From Plasmopara viticola (Eukaryota > Oomycota > Peronosporomycetes > Peronosporales > Peronosporaceae), in NCBI GenBank assembly GCA_001695595.3, contig MBPM02000023.1, positions 372,001 through 436,000 on the forward strand: a stretch of DNA of 64,000 nt, given 5' to 3'. Shown here in pieces: positions 44,401 through 54,599 of this stretch; the stretch's first letter is position 1; every line of letters starts with the position of its first letter. Below the pieces are notes generated by a model. That model made no database searches and was not told the DNA's origin. It saw only the letters and a list, made by a program, of their open reading frames with translations. A program made the position numbers and the translations under genes.

Positions 44401-44773
44401 ACATGGAAATACTTAGCAGTAATGTAATGTAATGTATTACGTTATCGCGTTGCCAAGTTATGCACGTGCTAGGCTCAGTCTGGCTAGTCCACGCCATAGA
44501 GTGGTGTCCGCATACGTCGGGTCTCGTTCGGCGGGCAGTGCAGCCAGCACCGAGGTCGTGAGGGTCTTCCATTATTTTGTGTAGCTCTGACTTAGCAAGA
44601 GCCCAGGTGGCGTCCGGTGCTGGAGATTGTCGCGTCAAGGGTGAGACTCGTTAGAGACCTGCAGATGCCCGAAAGCACCTGCCCAAAGCGCGCGAGCATT
44701 TAGCCCCCGCGCTTGGAAGGAGGGCGTCACCCCAACCTTTTCCAAGCTACTACATGGAAATACTCAGCAGTAA
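44401..44773 (-). mobile_element. SINE-like non-LTR element, copy 2, with target-site duplication
   Basis: The body at 44421-44744, read on the minus strand, matches 12423-12744 with about 15 differences. The tail is a TACAT-type microsatellite at 44421-44440. It is flanked by a 22-bp direct repeat, ACATGGAAATACT(T/C)AGCAGTAA, at 44401-44422 and 44752-44773 with one mismatch: a different target from copy 1, as independent insertion requires. It sits between the TSC2 stop (116 bp away) and the next gene (160 bp away). The open frame inside it is not a gene. Confidence 0.8.
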
Positions 44774-44933
44774 ATCAAGAGTAATCCACTTATCAGCTCG
44801 TTTAAAAATTTTCAAGAAAAAGTGTTTTTTCTCGAAATGCAAATTATGCGAGTGGGGTTGAGTACCGATAAAGTACCGGTATACAGCTTGCACGACGCTG
44901 CTACGGGTGGTATTATTTTCGGATTAAGCAGCA

Positions 44934-46082
44934 ATGGACACTGATTGCGGCGCTGTCGTGGCTTCATTTTTGTCATCACAAGAGCGCCGCATGCTTCGAC
45001 TCGTTAGTCGTCGATGGCTATTTACATGTACTTGGCTACAATTTGTTGGAAGTGATGGTCATCATGTGCAGCCGAGAAAGTCGGTCTGGAATCTTTGCAG
45101 TCGAGCATTTCGACACGCTTGGGCTACATATATGCGCAACGAGTGTCATTTATTCTTGTCGCTTGTGCTTAGATTGTTGCCTGCTGTGGCAATATCAGAA
45201 ACAATGGAACTCAAGAAGCGTTTGTGTCTATCTACCAACACTGGACAACGACCTTCCTTTACAAATGCGCATGCTCGCAGCGGCTACATTATCCAGAAGA
45301 TCAATCGCTGCGGGAACCTGCCCAGCCTACTTTTGACGGAAGAGCTTAGTGAGTTGAGATCAAAATTGTTTCGAACGAAACAATTGGAGGTTTGGAACGT
45401 AGCTATGTACGGAGGGGGGCCAGCGTATGACGTTATTGGACTAGTCTTTCTGCGCAAGTTCTTTCGAGCTTCTGATGTAAGCTTTCGAGCCTTTGTGTAC
45501 GACAATGAGCCTGGATGGGAATGTGCAGTTATTGCAGCAGAGCACACGCTGAATCAACTCGGTCATTGCCACGTCTCGCTAAGCTATCACCCGTGTGACA
45601 TTACGCTTGGTTTAAATGCTATGGAGAATGAGCACGTTTTTATGTCACTCAAAGCTACCCAGCTCCACGTATTTTCGTTCGTGTGCGTGGAAAACTTCTG
45701 CCTACTCCATGACAGTGGCTACGTATTGCTGCGCTCGCTCTTTGCTCAATGCAGTGCCGATAGCTACTTTATTTTTACAGACTCCACGCATCGATTGTGG
45801 CCTGCCATCTATAATGTGGCCAACACCATCGCCCCCGGCAGGTTCCGCGTGTGGACCCCATATGCCCGTAGGTGCCATTATGCACTCGTTCTCCAAAAGC
45901 TGCCACATCACTCCAAACCAGCAGCCACATACCCCTTTTACGTACAAGCGATAAAGAAGCTTCGTGACTTCCAGCAGCATCAGCAGAAACAGCTCCTCAC
46001 AATGCACCGCGGCACAAGACCACACCCAGGAACAGGGCGTGTCGAATCGGATCTAAATGATACGACTGTATACATCACCTAA
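44934..46082 (+). CDS. F-box-like protein with a methyltransferase-like domain
   Basis: Single exon, 382 residues. The N-terminus (DCGAVVASFLSSQERRMLRLVSRRW, residues 4-28) matches the second half of an F-box (the Skp1-binding helix region ending in SRRW). Residues about 150-330 look like a class I S-adenosylmethionine-dependent methyltransferase: VWNVAMYGGGPAYDVIGL has a GxGxG-like glycine loop (motif I), FRAFVYDNEPGWE would be the acidic end of strand 2, and FVCVENFCLL a later core strand. No target-specific motif (such as DPPY) is visible, so the substrate is unknown and activity is uncertain. An F-box would link it to SCF ubiquitin ligases. The C-terminus is basic and polar with a Gln/His run. 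The start at 44934 is the only in-frame ATG before the F-box-like part. Confidence 0.65.
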   Translation: MDTDCGAVVASFLSSQERRMLRLVSRRWLFTCTWLQFVGSDGHHVQPRKSVWNLCSRAFRHAWATYMRNECHLFLSLVLRLLPAVAISETMELKKRLCLSTNTGQRPSFTNAHARSGYIIQKINRCGNLPSLLLTEELSELRSKLFRTKQLEVWNVAMYGGGPAYDVIGLVFLRKFFRASDVSFRAFVYDNEPGWECAVIAAEHTLNQLGHCHVSLSYHPCDITLGLNAMENEHVFMSLKATQLHVFSFVCVENFCLLHDSGYVLLRSLFAQCSADSYFIFTDSTHRLWPAIYNVANTIAPGRFRVWTPYARRCHYALVLQKLPHHSKPAATYPFYVQAIKKLRDFQQHQQKQLLTMHRGTRPHPGTGRVESDLNDTTVYIT

Positions 46083-46141
46083 ACACCAAATAGGTTTTGT
46101 CGAACCACTGGTAGTCGCCATAACCCCCTCTCGAGCGTAGC

Positions 46142-48184
46142 ATGACCGACGTAACGGTCTCACGCCACGACTCGGCGGCGTCGTCGAGGGCGGCGGCCGA
46201 AGAATTCATGTGCAGTGTGATGAATACGGACAATCCGACGGTCTCAGGGACACTGGTGTCGGCGCTGAATCATGACGCAGTCCTCGCACGTTTCATCGGT
46301 TTCGTCACGCGCGTGCCGTCTTCCGGTGCACAGCTTCCTGACGGCCCGGACGCTTCGAAATTTGCAACTTTTACCGATTCCGACGCGTGCCGTGAAAACG
46401 AGACGTTCGACGATGTGACGCCCGATCTGTTGACGTCCTATCGTGCCACAATGATGCTCACGAACGACGACACGGCGGACGCGCTGCTTACATTCCTTGG
46501 GGAAAAAAGCAAGTTACTGACGCGGTGTTTATTTCAAGTGTTTCAGAATGATTCTCGAGGAAGTCTTCGTCACGCCTGCCGAGTCATTGACCACTTGTTG
46601 CGCTTTTACTTGGACGACGTGTATGACGTGCTGGGCAAAAATGCCAAGACTGTAAAGCGGTATATGGGCGCCCTGCTACCCTATCTTGGACACGCTCCAG
46701 TGGCTGAACTCTTTTTAACGCTGGTGTGCAAGCCTCATAGCGCGGCGATCATGCAGTTGTACGCCTCGACACCACCTAAGAAGTGGGCTTTCTTTCGGGC
46801 ACTGGCAGAATGGAAAATGCTGCTAGTGCTGGCCACTCATGTGTGCAGCAACGAGTACGGAGAAACTCATACTATTGGAGCTGCTGATGTTTTTGTCGAG
46901 CTGCTGGATCGGCTAGCAGCAGACGAGAACGGCCAGTTGCTACTGCAGCCCGCTGCGTACTGTCCTGAGGTGCTTGAGGGGTTGATCCGCACCGCGGTAG
47001 AACCTGAGGACAATAACAGTATTGGTGTGCAGCGAACTGTCGGTCAGCGCACGGCAGCGATGAAGTGTGTCATTCGTTTGCTTCAGAAAAGTACACTAGA
47101 AAAGGTGCAGGGTCCGCCTTTGAGCCCATACCAGTCATTTGGTGCTACGATCGTGAATTTGGTCCCCAATCAATTAAGTCCTTTGCGTGAAAAGATTTAC
47201 AAACTTGTCGAACAACATCTTGGAGAACTTTTAAAGTTTTTGATCCAAAAGTATGTGAGCCAACAAAATATTGAGATGCCCGACGAAGATTCGGGCAAGC
47301 CGTTGCCGGAGACTGCTGTCCGTCACACTGCGTACGTCGTCAAGGTCCCTTTTACGGAACTGCGACTGACGCTGGTTGAGACTCTTGTCGAGATTATAGC
47401 GCACAATCCAAGTCTGATGAGTAAACACTTTGATGCGAATGTGTGGCGTGTGCTGGTCACGTGGTTCTTTGAGTATTCTCACAACAATCTGTACCATGCG
47501 GCTTTCTATCACCTCGTGTTCATTGCACTGCGCACTGATAATCAGCAGACTTTGGAGGTACTTGTCAAAAAGCTTAAAGTTGTCACTTCGATGGTAGAGC
47601 ACTACCGGGGTGATGGCGACACTACCAGTAATAAGGGATATATCTTGAAAATATGCAACGCAATCCGTCTGCAGGCTGCTTCACAATCGCCTGATGCCTT
47701 TTTGCGCAATTTTTTGCAGTCGCACACGACATGGCGTGGCTTTGAGCAGGAATTGCGAGAGCAAACCAGTGTGCTATGTGTCAATGGCCTAGGCTTCACG
47801 GTACCACAGGTGGCGAGGCCAGGACATCAGGAAGATGCATGGCAGTTGCTGGACGAAGAGGATGTGGGAATTGACCACGGATCGGAGTTTGCACGGTCTC
47901 TAGGGTTTATAGACGACGTTGCATGGCCAGAAGACGACTCAGCCGATGGCAACAAAAAGCGAAAGAAAAAGAAAAAAGGAAAGCGAAATTTGCATTGTTC
48001 GAACGGCGACACTAAAAATGGGGTGAACGAGACTAGCAGCACCCATGATAACTTAAATGCGAAACCAGAGGACGCTGCCATGGCTGCTTTGATAGCAGCT
48101 GAGGAAGCCGAGCGAGGGAGGGAGCTTGATAAGCCAACAACACTAAAGAAGAAGAAAAACAAAAAGAAACAAAGCAAGAAATAG
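46142..48184 (+). CDS. SAPS-family regulatory subunit of Sit4/PP6 phosphatase
   Basis: Single exon, 680 residues. SAPS proteins bind the PP2A-like catalytic subunit Sit4/PP6 and act in nutrient (TOR), cell-cycle and DNA-damage signalling. The helical-repeat SAPS region covers about residues 95-560: LLTFLGEKSKLLTRCLFQVF, YMGALLPYLGHAPVAELFLTL, and late HNNLYHAAFYHLVFIALRTD followed by NKGYILKICNAI, all with the family's spacing. The C-terminal 90 residues are acidic and then contain two poly-Lys blocks (at about 605-613 and 667-680) that could act as nuclear or nucleolar signals. The gene starts 59 bp after the F-box-like gene and converges with the chromatin gene 337 bp beyond its stop. Length is typical for protist members. 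Confidence 0.8.
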   Translation: MTDVTVSRHDSAASSRAAAEEFMCSVMNTDNPTVSGTLVSALNHDAVLARFIGFVTRVPSSGAQLPDGPDASKFATFTDSDACRENETFDDVTPDLLTSYRATMMLTNDDTADALLTFLGEKSKLLTRCLFQVFQNDSRGSLRHACRVIDHLLRFYLDDVYDVLGKNAKTVKRYMGALLPYLGHAPVAELFLTLVCKPHSAAIMQLYASTPPKKWAFFRALAEWKMLLVLATHVCSNEYGETHTIGAADVFVELLDRLAADENGQLLLQPAAYCPEVLEGLIRTAVEPEDNNSIGVQRTVGQRTAAMKCVIRLLQKSTLEKVQGPPLSPYQSFGATIVNLVPNQLSPLREKIYKLVEQHLGELLKFLIQKYVSQQNIEMPDEDSGKPLPETAVRHTAYVVKVPFTELRLTLVETLVEIIAHNPSLMSKHFDANVWRVLVTWFFEYSHNNLYHAAFYHLVFIALRTDNQQTLEVLVKKLKVVTSMVEHYRGDGDTTSNKGYILKICNAIRLQAASQSPDAFLRNFLQSHTTWRGFEQELREQTSVLCVNGLGFTVPQVARPGHQEDAWQLLDEEDVGIDHGSEFARSLGFIDDVAWPEDDSADGNKKRKKKKKGKRNLHCSNGDTKNGVNETSSTHDNLNAKPEDAAMAALIAAEEAERGRELDKPTTLKKKKNKKKQSKK

Positions 48185-48520
48185 AGGCATGCATTGTTCT
48201 CTTCTGACTTTGTTAAAATTTCAGAACAAATCTCTGCCTCTAAAGATCGGCCCATGGGTTTGTTGTGGCTTTTCCTCATTGTGGTACGTGAATCGAAATA
48301 CAATTGCACTTAAGCGTGACTTTTATCCCAAAGTTATGTGAGCCACATCACTGCAAAACAAGGTAAAACAGTTCTCAGTTTAGGTTTTTGAGTGCATGTA
48401 TCACACTTTTGCGGTAAAATAACACTGGAAGTACGTATTTATAATCGCACGGACGAAGCATGGCAAAACAGCCATCCTCGTATGTCGCCACATTCGTAAC
48501 CTAAAAGTCCGTTCTTTATA
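48185..48520. other. convergent intergenic region
   Basis: These 336 bp lie between two converging stop codons and should contain both 3' UTRs. No hairpin, repeat or reading frame of note was seen. Confidence 0.5.
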
Positions 48521-51500
48521 TCAACTCCGACTATCATTTCGAGAAAACTCCGCCTCCCTGGATATTATAACGGATATTGAGTAAGAACTAGTCAGCTTCC
48601 TAGTGATATCACCACGAACGTACCATGGGTTAATGCGGTTGTCATCCGAACCATCGTCTTCATCCCAAGTGACACGAAGCGACTCCCAAGGCAGCATTCC
48701 ATGCTCATTAAACGGCAAAGACCCTGCCGTCTTGCCACCGTAGTAGTCACCTATTTGTCCTTGAGGCTTGCGAAATAGCATCCGAAACTCCTCTCCGCAT
48801 TGCCATTTTCGATTTACTGCCCACATATATCGACTGACATCCACAACGTACTCGGGCAATCGATTTTCGAGACGCAAAATTGTCACAATCGATCGAGTCG
48901 GCATCTCCGTTGCTTTCAACCTTTCATGCTCTGACTCCGGCTGTAAAGGCCCCTTCTTATCCGGGGATAAACAGTCGATCTTAGCTGATGATGACTCGCC
49001 CAAAACATCTTCGCATGCTCGAATTTCCTTACCCCACTTCTTAATTTGGTTATCCGCGACGTAAACTAAATTGTGAGCTAGTGGAGGCAACGTCGGAAAG
49101 CGACCTTCGCAAAATAGTTGACAGTTGTCCCGCATCAGTCTCAGATCTGCCATAAATTCCATAACACTTTTGTACTCCAAGTTGCTTGCTTTCATGGTAA
49201 TTTTTTCAAGATCCATTGGATGCAAAATAATGTCCTTGTACTGCGGAAATTCCCGATCTGAAACAGGCTCCAAGAATGGACCGGCATCTGCAAGCCCCTT
49301 CAGCTTTGCCAAAACTCGCATAAACACTCTCCGAAGTCGTTGTTCTCGTGACGGCAGAGGGCAAAAATAAGTTCCAGGATCACGAACACACTCATGTTGG
49401 GCAATTTCCGAAATCGGTTTCAGCACCGCCAAAGCGTATGGATCGCCACCCCCGTGATGATACGATACCTTCTCTACCGTGCAAATAATTGTTGCATTTT
49501 GAACAGGGACATCGCTTTTTTGTGTAAAACGCCTTCTCTTGGACTTGTCGTCTTCTTTCAATGCTAGGGCATGGCCATCCCCAAAGTATATTACGGTTTT
49601 TCCGACCTCGGGTATAAAATTATGGGTTTCTTTAGGTCGCAATTTAAGCCATTCCCGTCGATCCAATCTGATATGTAGATCCATGAAAGCCTCTACATTA
49701 ATAAACTCTTCCAGCAGCAAATGTAGCAGAAACACAAGCTGCGCGTATGTACAAGAGCCTTCTAGTGCCAGCCGCCATTCGTGCCGCTTTCGACGCCACG
49801 AAGGTCGGATTGTCTCTCCTCCTGAATCCAAAGCTGTCACTGCTGCACTTTCCAATTCAGCAAACAAGTCAAGATGATCCTTAAACGACTTCGCCTCCTT
49901 TACACGAGCACTCCAAGTATCAGCGCCTTCCCAAGATGCGGCCAACGTGTTAGTGTTTCCAAGGTGTTCTTTTAGGCACAACAACATCGTGCGAGCAATG
50001 CTTTGTGAATTAATGACCCTGTCTGCATCCGTAATTGTCATAGTCTCACTTTCAATAGCACCACCAGGAAGGGGAAATATTTGGAGCTTAATGCCGCCCT
50101 TTGTAATCCACGCAATGTCTTCCGTAGTATTGCCGTCTTGGTTGTCATCCATTTCAACACCACTAAGTAGTTTGTGTTTAACGTTTTGAAGCTTCATAAA
50201 CAAGTCTAGTTCCCTAACACCTTTAGGATTAAGCCATTCTATGATTGCCATTATTTGAAATTTTGTGCTGCAGATTATGAAATCTCCAGAATCATGACGC
50301 TCAATAAATATTCGAGGTTTAGTATCGTGCTTGAACATATAGTAGGAGTTATGGTATCTGTCTCTTCCCAAAGGAGACTCTCGAATAACGAGTGAGCCAA
50401 GCTCGCTTGCCATTTCCTCTGCCTGAGCCTTTTTCTCTTTCTCCATATTTCTATCATCCTCGACTTTCTCCGCTTGTAAGTTCTCAAAGAATTTGCCGAT
50501 GAACTCATGTCGACGCTTGATTCCCTCCGAAAATACATTGTGTGAATTCGGATGAATGCCCTGGCTCGCACAATCCCTTCTAAACGCAATATCTCTTTCG
50601 CGTCGCAACCTGTCCGAGTGCTTTCTGCGAAAATCCAAATCAGCCGCACGCTTTCGAAAATTTTTGTATATTAGCATCTCCTGATCCACCTGAGATGCCA
50701 TGTAGGTTCGAATACTAGACAGCGTTAGAAATTCCGAGCATATCCACGAAAGAGCACCAATTTTGTATGCAGTCGGAAGCTCGTGAAATTCTGAGCAGTA
50801 CAATCCATACACAACATCGGGATATTGAAATGACTGCAATTCTTCCAATGACTGACTTTGCAGCGTTTTCATGACTTTTTTGCAACCTTCAATTCGGCTC
50901 TGGTTTGCTCGGATTCGACCAATTACGAATCGCTCGTAATCTTGCTCAAACACATCAGACAGTGCTAAGGCAGCCCGACCTACTTCCGATTCCTCACCAT
51001 TATACAGTATAGCATTATCCCAAACCAAACGAACATCGCTCGCAAACACTTTGTCACCGTTAGGTCCCTCATAATCTCCCGAGTCAATTTTCTTTTTTAT
51101 TGTGCTCAGGTCCATCGGACTCGTAACAATTTGCAAATAATCTTCCAAGCCCTTTATAGACGTATCGACTGGAGCGTTAAAAGGGCCTGAGTTGTTTTGC
51201 ATATACAAAGTTTGTCGAACAATTTCACACCCTACTAACGATCCCACATGACCGATCGAGGGGTCAATACCTAGATCCTTCGACATAAGCTGACGAAGAA
51301 TTTCTTGCCAAGTGACTGCATTTAGCATGTCGCCGTTGGCACGTTCGCAAATTCCGTAAGTTCTTTCGCTATTCACAAACAGATCGGATACCTTAATGTT
51401 ACCTTCCACAAAAAAATCACCCAACTGGGACATATGGGACTTTTCCAATAAAATAACTCGTAAAAAGGCCAAGAAGATCCTAGTAAGACCAATGTCTGTC

Positions 51501-54500
51501 CCTTCGTCAGAGCGAGCCGTAATGCACTCAGCAAGTGCCTCCAGTGAAATGGAATCAATGCCCACGAAATCTTTAAATGTGCATATGGTTTGCCACGCCA
51601 TGATAAGCTCGCCCAGCAATGAACCTTTGACGCCTTTCAGACTTGAACAACTCAAAGGAAGGCTAATAGTATCAGCCTCATCTTCTTTCAGAAGACGTAG
51701 ATCGTCTACAGGGAACTTTAATTCTTCCTCTTTTAACTTTCGCTCTTCATCACGCTCATCTTTCAATCGTTGTCGCTCATTTTCGACTCGTTGTTTTCTT
51801 TCAAGGCGCTCATTTTCTCGTTTCGTGCGACGAGCTTCCCGTTGTATCAATTCCTTCTGATGTCTCGCCTCGCGCAGTGTGTAATTCTCGTGTAGGCGGT
51901 GCAGCTGTTTAAAAAACATGGACTCAAGGTAGGTGTCCTTGTCGGGAAATAAATTACAAATTTGAGCTCTGATGAAAGGGTAGTTCTTTAGGAGAAACCA
52001 GGCAGACTGCAAATACACATTAAATGTTAAACGCGACCCTCTTTATACTATAAGCAATGCCAATTAAATCGTACCACTCGATATCTTCCCAAAAGAGACA
52101 GCTCAATAACCTGCTGAAGCGTTGCCCGGTAGGACACTTTCTTATTGATAGGCAACCACTCTTTTAAAACGTAGGCCACAAGATAACTGGCTTCAAACAG
52201 ACACCGAACGTGCTGAAATGTTTGGCGATACGAATGGTGTGGTAGCAACCCCGACAATGGGCCTGCGATCTTGTACCAGGCATGAGGTGTGATAACCCAC
52301 AATGTCGGATCCCCTTCCGCGTAATCAAGGCACCAATCTGTCACTTCGGGAAGCCAAACGCGTGCGCGAGCGTAGGTTGAAGGATGACGAAAGCCACATT
52401 CTAGCAGGTTTAACTCGTCAGGCGTACCCTTCGCATTGACTTCGCCAGCATGGTCAGTCCGCATCAGTTCGACGACGTCTGAAGGTAATCCTGCATTTCT
52501 TGAATCCGTTCGGGTACTTGCTCTTCTTTGCCCTATGTCTGTTGCAGAATTTCTGTTTTCAGTAATTCTTTGGGGTACACCATTTGTTTGTTTGGTTTTA
52601 TCGGTCCCTGCACTGACCTTGATGGGACGTCGACTTGCTGGAAACATTTTACCGCCACTTTCTGCATCACTATCGCCTAAAGATAAAGATTTGCCAGAGT
52701 CCAGGTCGTTGTCACTACCACTTCCACTTGAGCTACTAGAGGTAGACGAGAAAATTCCACTTTCGTTGCCTGAAACTGCGCCAGATGCATTACTTCTGCC
52801 AGAATGATCAGCTCCATCGTCCGAGAAAATATTGCTGCCTCCACTATTATAACCAGATTCTCCATCTACTTGAGATAGGCGACTTTTATAAATCTGACGG
52901 GAATAATAGTACACATGTGACTGCTTAAATATGCCATCGCTTGTCGAGCTCATGAACGTAATCGTTTCATCTTCGTGCTCACCGTCACCTTGATATATAT
53001 CCTCGTCGTCAGCTTTTGTGCGTTTACTATTATTTTTTTTAGCCACTACAGTGTAAAAGTGCAACAGCGTTCACGTCAGAATGTATGCACTCGCTATCAC
53101 GACAAAGAGCAATTGTTATGATCAAACGCACCTTTCGGCCTCGTTCGCGACTTTGAAGTAGTTGGTGTGGAAGATAAAGAATCAGTGCGCTGACGTTTCT
53201 TAGACCGTGACGGAAATGCTGGAGATGCAAGAATCGGCTTGATCGGAAGCAGACGCTCTGCCAAAGGTAAATGCTCAACAACAGAGCCGAACCCCATAAT
53301 TTTTGGCCGCTGGTCTTTTGGACAATCTAAAATTTCAAGACTAATGGCTTTACTGTTTAAAAGAACATCAGACACGTGTCAGTAACAACTTCAATTTGCC
53401 AAATTGATGTGAAAACAAACCCATTCTCATCACAGAAGTAGAACATGTCCAACTGGCGCAAAAGATCATTGCCATGTGCGTATGGATCGTTGAAATGCGC
53501 AGGAATATTACTTTCGATTGTTTCTTCGGGATGATGGTCAGCGAGAGCAGGGTCCACGTAAGACAACTCTTTTGCACCTCGAATTTCACCTAAAGGCACA
53601 GTAGGTCCTGCTGAAGTAAGCTTATGTAGCACAGGAGGAGTACCAGAACGCGGTGGCGTGGCAGAATTTGGCCCATTATTTAAAGACGCCGACACTACAC
53701 CTTGGTGAGTCATACCATATGACACTCGACCTGCAGACGGCTTTTTCTTCGATGGTCTTGTTTCAGGCGTGAAATCTGTTTTCCTCGACGCATTTGCCAC
53801 TATTTGCGGCACTTTTGCTACTACCACATCTGAATCTGTCACCTGAAAGTCGGGCCTCAAGCTATTACCGCTCATAGCCGTGGAATTTATTCCCGTCAAG
53901 CCGTTGTTATTCGATCCAAACCCCGGAGGAAGCTTCAAAGTCACTTTCAGCGAAGACTGGTTGCCATCTGACACTTGCTTCTTCGTTGGAGCTCTTCGCT
54001 TTGGCAGCCTCGCTGACATAGGTGGTGTAGTAGCAGCTATAGAGCTATTACTATCAGGTGGAGGGAACGGAGGCGGCAACGGCGCCTCTTCGTCTGACAT
54101 GTTAGACGATCCCGAACTAGAGCTGTCACTGAAAGAGCTATTACTCGACGATTCAGCCGGAGCAGCGGGGGGCGGCGTCGGAGGTGGAGGAGGCGGTGGG
54201 AGGTTTGTTGGTACAGCCACAGCCGTGAGCTTGTCTACCTTCTTCTTCTTCTTAGTCGGGGAGGTTTTTAGCGCTGCTTGTCTAGTAATTTTCTTCTTCA
54301 TTTTCTTCGTCCCTTTACCAACGGTGCTATTCAATTTCTTAGCCACCTCGTCGTCCCGACGCATACATTTCTTCTTCACAGACGCTCGTGCGGTATCCGA
54401 ATCTGCCTCCGAGTTCGAGGGGGATGAAGAGATCACCGAGGAGCTTGACAAAGACGAGTCGTCCGATTCTGAGGACAAACTTGACGAGCTGCTAGAGTCC

Positions 54501-54547
54501 ATGTACTTTGCGCTCATTTCCACTGACATGAGGTCCGCGAGCGCCAT
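48521..54547 (-). CDS. chromatin protein: RFTS + DDT + WHIM + two bromodomains + BRWD/PHIP-like C-terminus
   Basis: Four exons inferred on the minus strand: 53421-54547, 53132-53352, 52075-53045 and 48521-52006, with GT..AG introns of 68, 86 and 68 nt and matching phases, giving about 1934 residues. Order: a Ser/Lys/Pro low-complexity N-terminus; a DNMT1-type RFTS domain split by a Ser-rich insert (LDMFYFCDENGKAISLEIL at about 366-384, and EVTDWCLDYAEG..WVITPHAWYKIAGP at about 683-712); coiled coil (815-870); DDT domain (900-964); bromodomain 1 (1034-1134, SPMDLSTIKKKID and NAILYN); WHIM1 (about 1180) and WHIM3 (ESPLGRDRYHNSYYMF, about 1316); bromodomain 2 (1678-1761, HPMDLEKI); and a BRWD/PHIP-like cryptic Tudor segment (FRMLFRKPQGQIGDYY, PWESLRVTWDEDDG). 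DDT and WHIM typify accessory subunits that pair with ISWI remodellers; bromodomains bind acetyl-lysine. Start: the frame is open to 54598 but only from TTG, so the ATG at 54547 is chosen. Confidence 0.82.
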
Positions 54548-54599
54548 TTCTCGGTTCTTGTTCTTTTCGTCCCGTCGCAACTTTGGCCAGAATCTCAAC

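Noticed and set aside
44396..44638. 80-codon minus-strand open frame
   Set aside because: It lies inside the second SINE-like copy and matches the first copy at the DNA level; it has no coding signature of its own.
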